Source: Myrica gale
Taxonomy: Eukaryota; Streptophyta; Magnoliopsida; Fagales; Myricaceae
NCBI GenBank assembly: GCA_963930655.1
Contig: OZ005608.1
Span: forward strand, 17,050,001-17,114,000
Reading direction: 5' to 3'
DNA: 64,000 bases
Positions 59,590 to 64,000 of the stretch are shown here, one piece after another. The stretch's first letter is position 1. Each line of letters opens with the position of its first letter. The position numbers and the translations under genes are program-made. Under the pieces are notes generated by a model. It was not told where the DNA came from and made no database searches. It was given only the letters and a program-made list of their open reading frames with translations.

Positions 59590-60297
59590 TTTGCTACAAA
59601 TGCAATATATTTGATATGGGCACACCGAAATGACATTGTGCTCAAGGGAAAGACGAGTGATGCTCTCCTAGTTGCAAGGACAATCCGGAGAACCAGTTGG
59701 GAGCTTTGGGAGGCATGGAGAGCATAGCTAAAAGAGTCCCAACAGTGGGTTTGTGGATGCAGCTATCCGCAATATCTTTGGAGTGACAGCAGCAGTGATG
59801 AAGAACAATGTGGGAGGTATATGTGGAGCTATAGTTAAGGAACTACCGAAGTGCTTTGGAAGGGGAATTGGCAGCTGCAAGGTTGGGAATAGAGGAAGCA
59901 GTACGGAGGGGATATCATGATATCATTGTGGAGGGCGACACAAGCAATGGTGATCAATCCGATTCGTTTCTATCTACGAAGAACTGGGTGGCGTATCCAT
60001 AACCAGATGGAAAACATCCATGGTGACCTCCGGAGAATTCCACATTGGAAGGTTAACCATGTGAATAGAGATGCAAACATGATGGCGCATCATTTGGCTT
60101 ATTGGGCTGCCTTTAAGATTAGTTCTGGAGGCCAACCGTTTTACCTGAGCATGTTACGGAATTATCATGGGTCTATGAGGGATCTGACCCCTCATAGGGG
60201 CAGCAGTAGGCAGGAACCCTCTTTTTGTAACCAACTTGGTGTTGGGTGTTTTTTATTTCAAGTAATAAGTTTGTTTTGTCAAAAAAAAAAAAAAAGC
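59590..60297 (+). mobile_element. LINE 3' fragment encoding RNase H, with poly(A)
   Basis: It encodes the end of a plant L1-type RNase H domain (IHGDLRRIPHWKVNHVNRDA, then NMMAHHLAYWAAF) and ends in a poly(A) tract at 60280-60294. It is strongly 5' truncated. Earlier frames are broken. Confidence 0.75.
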
Positions 60298-60350
60298 GCA
60301 GCTTCACTATAGACCCTAAGGGAGTGAACGAACAATTGGATCATGATTAA

Positions 60351-61950
60351 GGTGATATTTAGCAAGCAAAATTTTAAGAATTTTGACTTTGTAGGAGAAA
60401 ATTTTGAAGTTGGACTTTTTATTGGGTTTGTAAAAAGTTTGTAAAATTTACCTACTTATTTCCCATCTCTTTTTCCCATTTCGTACACTGGCTTCTAGAA
60501 TTGAAAAATTGCAAAGGGATTTCTTGTGGGGTAGTGACTTGGAAGCTCACAAATTTCATCTCATTAAGTGGGATAAGGTACGTTCTCCTCTTCCTTCTGG
60601 GGGTTTGGGGCTTCAGAGATTGTCGGTGTTTAACAAAGCATTGCTAGGCAAATGGTTGTAACGCTTTGCTACTGAGAGGGATAGTTTGTGGAGGATTATT
60701 ATTGCAGCGAAATTTGGAACTTTGGAGGGAGATTGGATGACTTTACCGTCTTGAGGCTCTTGTGGGGTGAGCCTTTGGAAGCATATTAGTAGAGGATGAG
60801 ATTTGTTTCATGAGCACATTCGGTTTGTGGTGGGTAATGGGCAAAGAATTCGATTCTGGCATGATTGTTGGTGTGGTGATATACCATTATGTTGGTTGTT
60901 TCCTCTTTTGTTTTCCTTATCTCGGTATAAGGAATGGGTGATGGCGGATTCTATGTCGATGACTAATAATTCCATTGTTTGGGATGTTCAGTTTACGAGA
61001 ACTGCGAATGATTGGGAAATTGCGAAATTTACGACTTTCTACTCTACTCGATAAGGTGGTTCGTAGAAATAGTGAAGACAAACTAATTTGGAAAGGTTCA
61101 AAGGATGAAGTTTTTTCTGTTAAATCCTTCTATGGTCTTATTTCTGGGGATCAATCTGAGTCTTTCCCTTGGCGTGGTGTTTGGAAGACAAAAGTTCCTA
61201 AGAGAGTTTCTTTCTTCGTGTGGGAGGCTACACATGTAGAATATTGACTACTGATAATCTTCGGAGGAGGGAGTGTGTGTCCTTGATTGGTGCTACATAT
61301 GTAAGATGGATGGAGAGTCTGTTAATCATGTTTTATTGCATTGTTCGCTGGCTAGAGGGCTTTGGCAGCATGTTTCTGGTATAACGAATCTTCATTGGGT
61401 TATGCCAGCAAGGTGGTCGATGTCCTATTATGTTGAGGAAGGAAGTTTGTAGATCAAGACAATTTGGAAGATGATTTCATCTTGTATTTGGTGGTGTCTT
61501 TAGCGGGAGCATAATAGTAGATGTTTCGAGGATTTACCTTCTTCAATGGAGAGATTACAGGATGTTTTTATGCATTCTCTATTTCTATGGGTTAATGATA
61601 TGTGGGGGGGCATTTCTTAGATTTGCAGGATTTTATTAGCTTCTTCGCTTGTATTTTCTAGTGAATCTAACACAACCTTTGTACTATTTTCACGTTCTTT
61701 CTTCTATTTCTAATAATAATTTCTTACTTATCAAAAGGAAAATGATTTTTATAAGAGTTTGTTCAAAAGTAAGGAGATATAATATTTGATGAAATTTTTT
61801 AATGAAAATGTAATGGAGTTTGTTAAAAATTGAGAGAGAAGATTTTATATTTTTTTATAAAAAAGTATTGAAAGTTGGTGCGTCAAGGTGTTGGAATTTT
61901 TGTGAACTTTTTTCTTAAAAAGTTAAAATTTTCCATTACCAAACATCACC
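60351..61950. mobile_element. MITE split by a LINE
   Basis: Ends GGTGATATTTAGCAAG and the inverse of CATTACCAAACATCACC form imperfect terminal inverted repeats. Without the LINE (60446-61738) the element is about 300 bp of AT-rich DNA, a normal MITE size. A target duplication is not clear. Confidence 0.6.
60446..61738 (+). mobile_element. 5'-truncated L1 LINE, 3' end
   Basis: Same family as 50645-55727: [12 protein letters not shown] near 60560, IRFVVGNGQRIRFWHDCW near 60820, zf-RVT start FPWRGVWKTKVPKRVSFFVW near 61165. Frames are broken (for example TAA near 60659, TAG near 61502). It ends near 'cttatcaaaagg'. Confidence 0.82.
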
Positions 61951-63151
61951 TCAGAAGTTCATGGAATAATGCTCTTTAAGCTAATTTCCTGATAACATGT
62001 ATTTTATGAAGTCTCCACTTTACTCACAATGGCACTCCTAAGATGATAGTTATTAGAATAAAGAAGGCGGTTGTCGAGTACATGGCGACATCTTTGCCAT
62101 TGGTCTTAAGTACGCTACTTCGCTCCCTACCACCTCCCAGAAAAGACAAATATATAAACATATATATCTCTCCTGCTCTCTCCCACTAAGTCCAATTTAT
62201 GCTCTCATCCTATAATCCCACTCCATCTTCATGTCGAATTAACATGAGTGTCTAAATGTGTATATAACCAACAATATGTGCATCAAAGCTATTAGGGTCC
62301 AATGTGTTTCTTTCTCGATTTTCTTGGGTTAATTTCCCTCAGGATTTCTGTCTTGCAGTCAATATTTTTTCTTTGAACTAAATCCCTTCTGCCTCCTTTC
62401 CTCACAAATCACAAGTAAGCTCATGATAATTGTGTTGTATGCTCCCTTTTGCCTTCTTGACTCACTAAAGCATGAGTGAGTAAGCTTTAATCATGTGTAC
62501 GCTCATGATATAATCATGTCTTCCTCTCTCGGGGCAATGTTTAGGACATGTGCTAAACCTAGTTTTGAGTTGTTAGGCTACTTCCTTGAAATTAACAGAT
62601 GAGAAAACTATATCTCTCAGGTGTCTCATACAGACCAAACAGTCATAGATTCAAACTTAAGGGGGGGTTTAGCAGAGCATAGTTACGTAAGGAACTCAGC
62701 TAAGGATACTGCAAAGGTGAAGAAGACGAAGAAGAACAAGAAAACAAGGAGAACAAAGTCTAACCTACGTACATTTCATTTATAGCCTGCCAGATTTTTA
62801 ATTTTAAGTGAAAATTCATTGTTTGCGTCTAAATTAGTGCTCAACACTTATGAAGATCATATCTCTCGCAGTTAAACATAAACTCAACACAATCTTAGCA
62901 TAGGACCGGAGAGTCCCAAGAACATTTGTTTCATGTGTAGGTCTCTAGGGGATTGCTATGTCAACAAAGTTTACCCAATGAAGTACCCATATGCCCTATT
63001 TGACCTCTAAATGGAGAGAATAGGAAAAGCAAATTTAGTGCCATATCAAAATACAAAGGACCCAAAGGTTTATAAACACGAATAACAACAACAATGAAAC
63101 ATTAAGCTCTGCAATGACAGTTTATAGTAACCATTGATAATGGCCATCTTA
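61951..63151. other. Unassigned intergenic DNA
   Basis: No gene, long repeat or element end was recognised. Confidence 0.5.
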
Positions 63152-64000
63152 CCAGCACAAGTTCCATTTGCTTAATTGGGATAAGGTTTGCTGCCCTATA
63201 AGATTTGGTGGTTTGGGTTTTAGGAGGCTGTCCAATTTCAATACGGCTTTGCTTGGGAAGTGGTTGTGGCGTTTTGCTTGTGAGAGTAATTGTTTGTGGA
63301 GGAAGGTTGTCGCGGAGAAGTTTGAGTGTGAGGTGGGTGGGTGGAGGACCCTTCAGAGGACATGTTCTAAAAGTGTTAGCCTTTGGAGGTATATCAGTAC
63401 GTGGGGGATCTTTTCTATCGGAATATCCGGTTTGTGGTGGGTTGTGGTAATAGTGTTCATTTCTAGTGTGATCTTTGGTGTGGTGATAGACCTTTGAGGT
63501 TTGCCTTTCCGCTTCTCTTTGCCATTGCTAAAGATAAGGATGCTTTGGTGGCGGATTATTGGGAGGGGAATTCTAGCTCGGGGGTTTGGAACGTCTAGTT
63601 TGTTAGGGCAGCTAATGATTGGGAGCTTGAGGTTTTTTCGTCCTTTTTCAATCTCCTTTATGCCAAGGTCATAAGGAGTGGGGTTGACAATAGATTGTGT
63701 TGGTTGGGCTCCAAGTTCGGAAAGTTCTCGGTGAAGTCGTTGTATGGGATTCTTTATTGCAGCCCCTTTGTTCCGTTGCCATGGAAGCAGATTTGGCGAT
63801 CCTTTGCTCCCATGAGAGTCTCCTTCTTTGTGTGGGAGGCTGCCCAGGGAAGAGTTCTGACCATCGACAATCTTAGGAGGAGGGGTCTTTGTTTATTGGA
63901 TTGATGTTTCCTTTGTAGATGTAGTGGGGAATCTGTGGATCATCTCTTTCTTCATTGTGAAGTGGTCAGGGACCTCTGGGCTCATGTGTTTAAAATTACG
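63152..64000 (+). mobile_element. 5'-truncated L1 LINE running off the window
   Basis: Same family again: HKFHLLNWDKVCCPIRFGGL at the start, then LLGKWLWRFACES, and zf-RVT (LPWKQIWRSFAPMRVSFFVW near 63775, and HCEVVRDLWAHV at the end). Fewer breaks than the other copies, though the frame is interrupted near 63470 and by TGA at 63903. The 3' end is outside the window. Confidence 0.82.

Overview
The window is nuclear DNA from a flowering plant. Genes have many short exons with GT-AG introns, and the recognisable proteins belong to plant families (SKL2, RCD1/SRO, B-box). CACTA, MULE, Copia, Gypsy, plant L1 and tRNA-derived SINE insertions are all present. The protein matches look eudicot; species cannot be told from the sequence alone. 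Functions below come from reading translated exons and recalling families; no database search was run.

Layout. 1-8.4 kb: all but the first exon(s) of a + strand SKL2-type gene (CS domain plus inactive shikimate-kinase-like domain). A 1.63-kb solo LTR sits inside one coding exon with a perfect 5-bp target duplication, and the last exon is probably frameshifted. 8.7-12.2 kb: AT-rich intergenic DNA with a tandem duplication and MITE-like pieces. 12.4-13.0 kb: remains of a B-box zinc-finger gene on the - strand, followed by a small Copia-type solo LTR. 14.44-16.34 kb: a complete non-autonomous CACTA element with a CGT target duplication. 16.6-27.0 and 27.4-40.2 kb: a tandem segmental duplication, each unit carrying an RCD1-like gene (WWE, PARP-like, RST domains) with open exons. 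The two units differ by later events. Unit A has a nested antisense small gene and a SINE with a local inverted duplication. Unit B has a leftover exon-1 fragment suggesting that it is a fusion of two older copies, a MITE, and an antisense LINE.

40.5-64 kb is mostly nested repeats: a LINE 3' end; a Copia remnant whose LTR is split by a 3.66-kb Gypsy-type solo LTR; the 3' exons of a NAD(P)-binding gene on the - strand; a minus-strand Copia LTR; and a nearly full-length but degraded L1. In the poly(A) of that L1 sits a 3.4-kb Pack-MULE with 250-bp terminal inverted repeats carrying pieces of a TLD-domain gene, itself hit by a second solo LTR. Three more LINE pieces follow.

The genes do not form a pathway. 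The two points most worth a second look are the LTR promoter regions built from paired TCGA-centred palindromes (seven pairs, each exactly 21 bp apart, in the SKL2 insertion; a related scheme in the second LTR) and the duplicated, apparently chimeric RCD1-like locus with a private nested gene.
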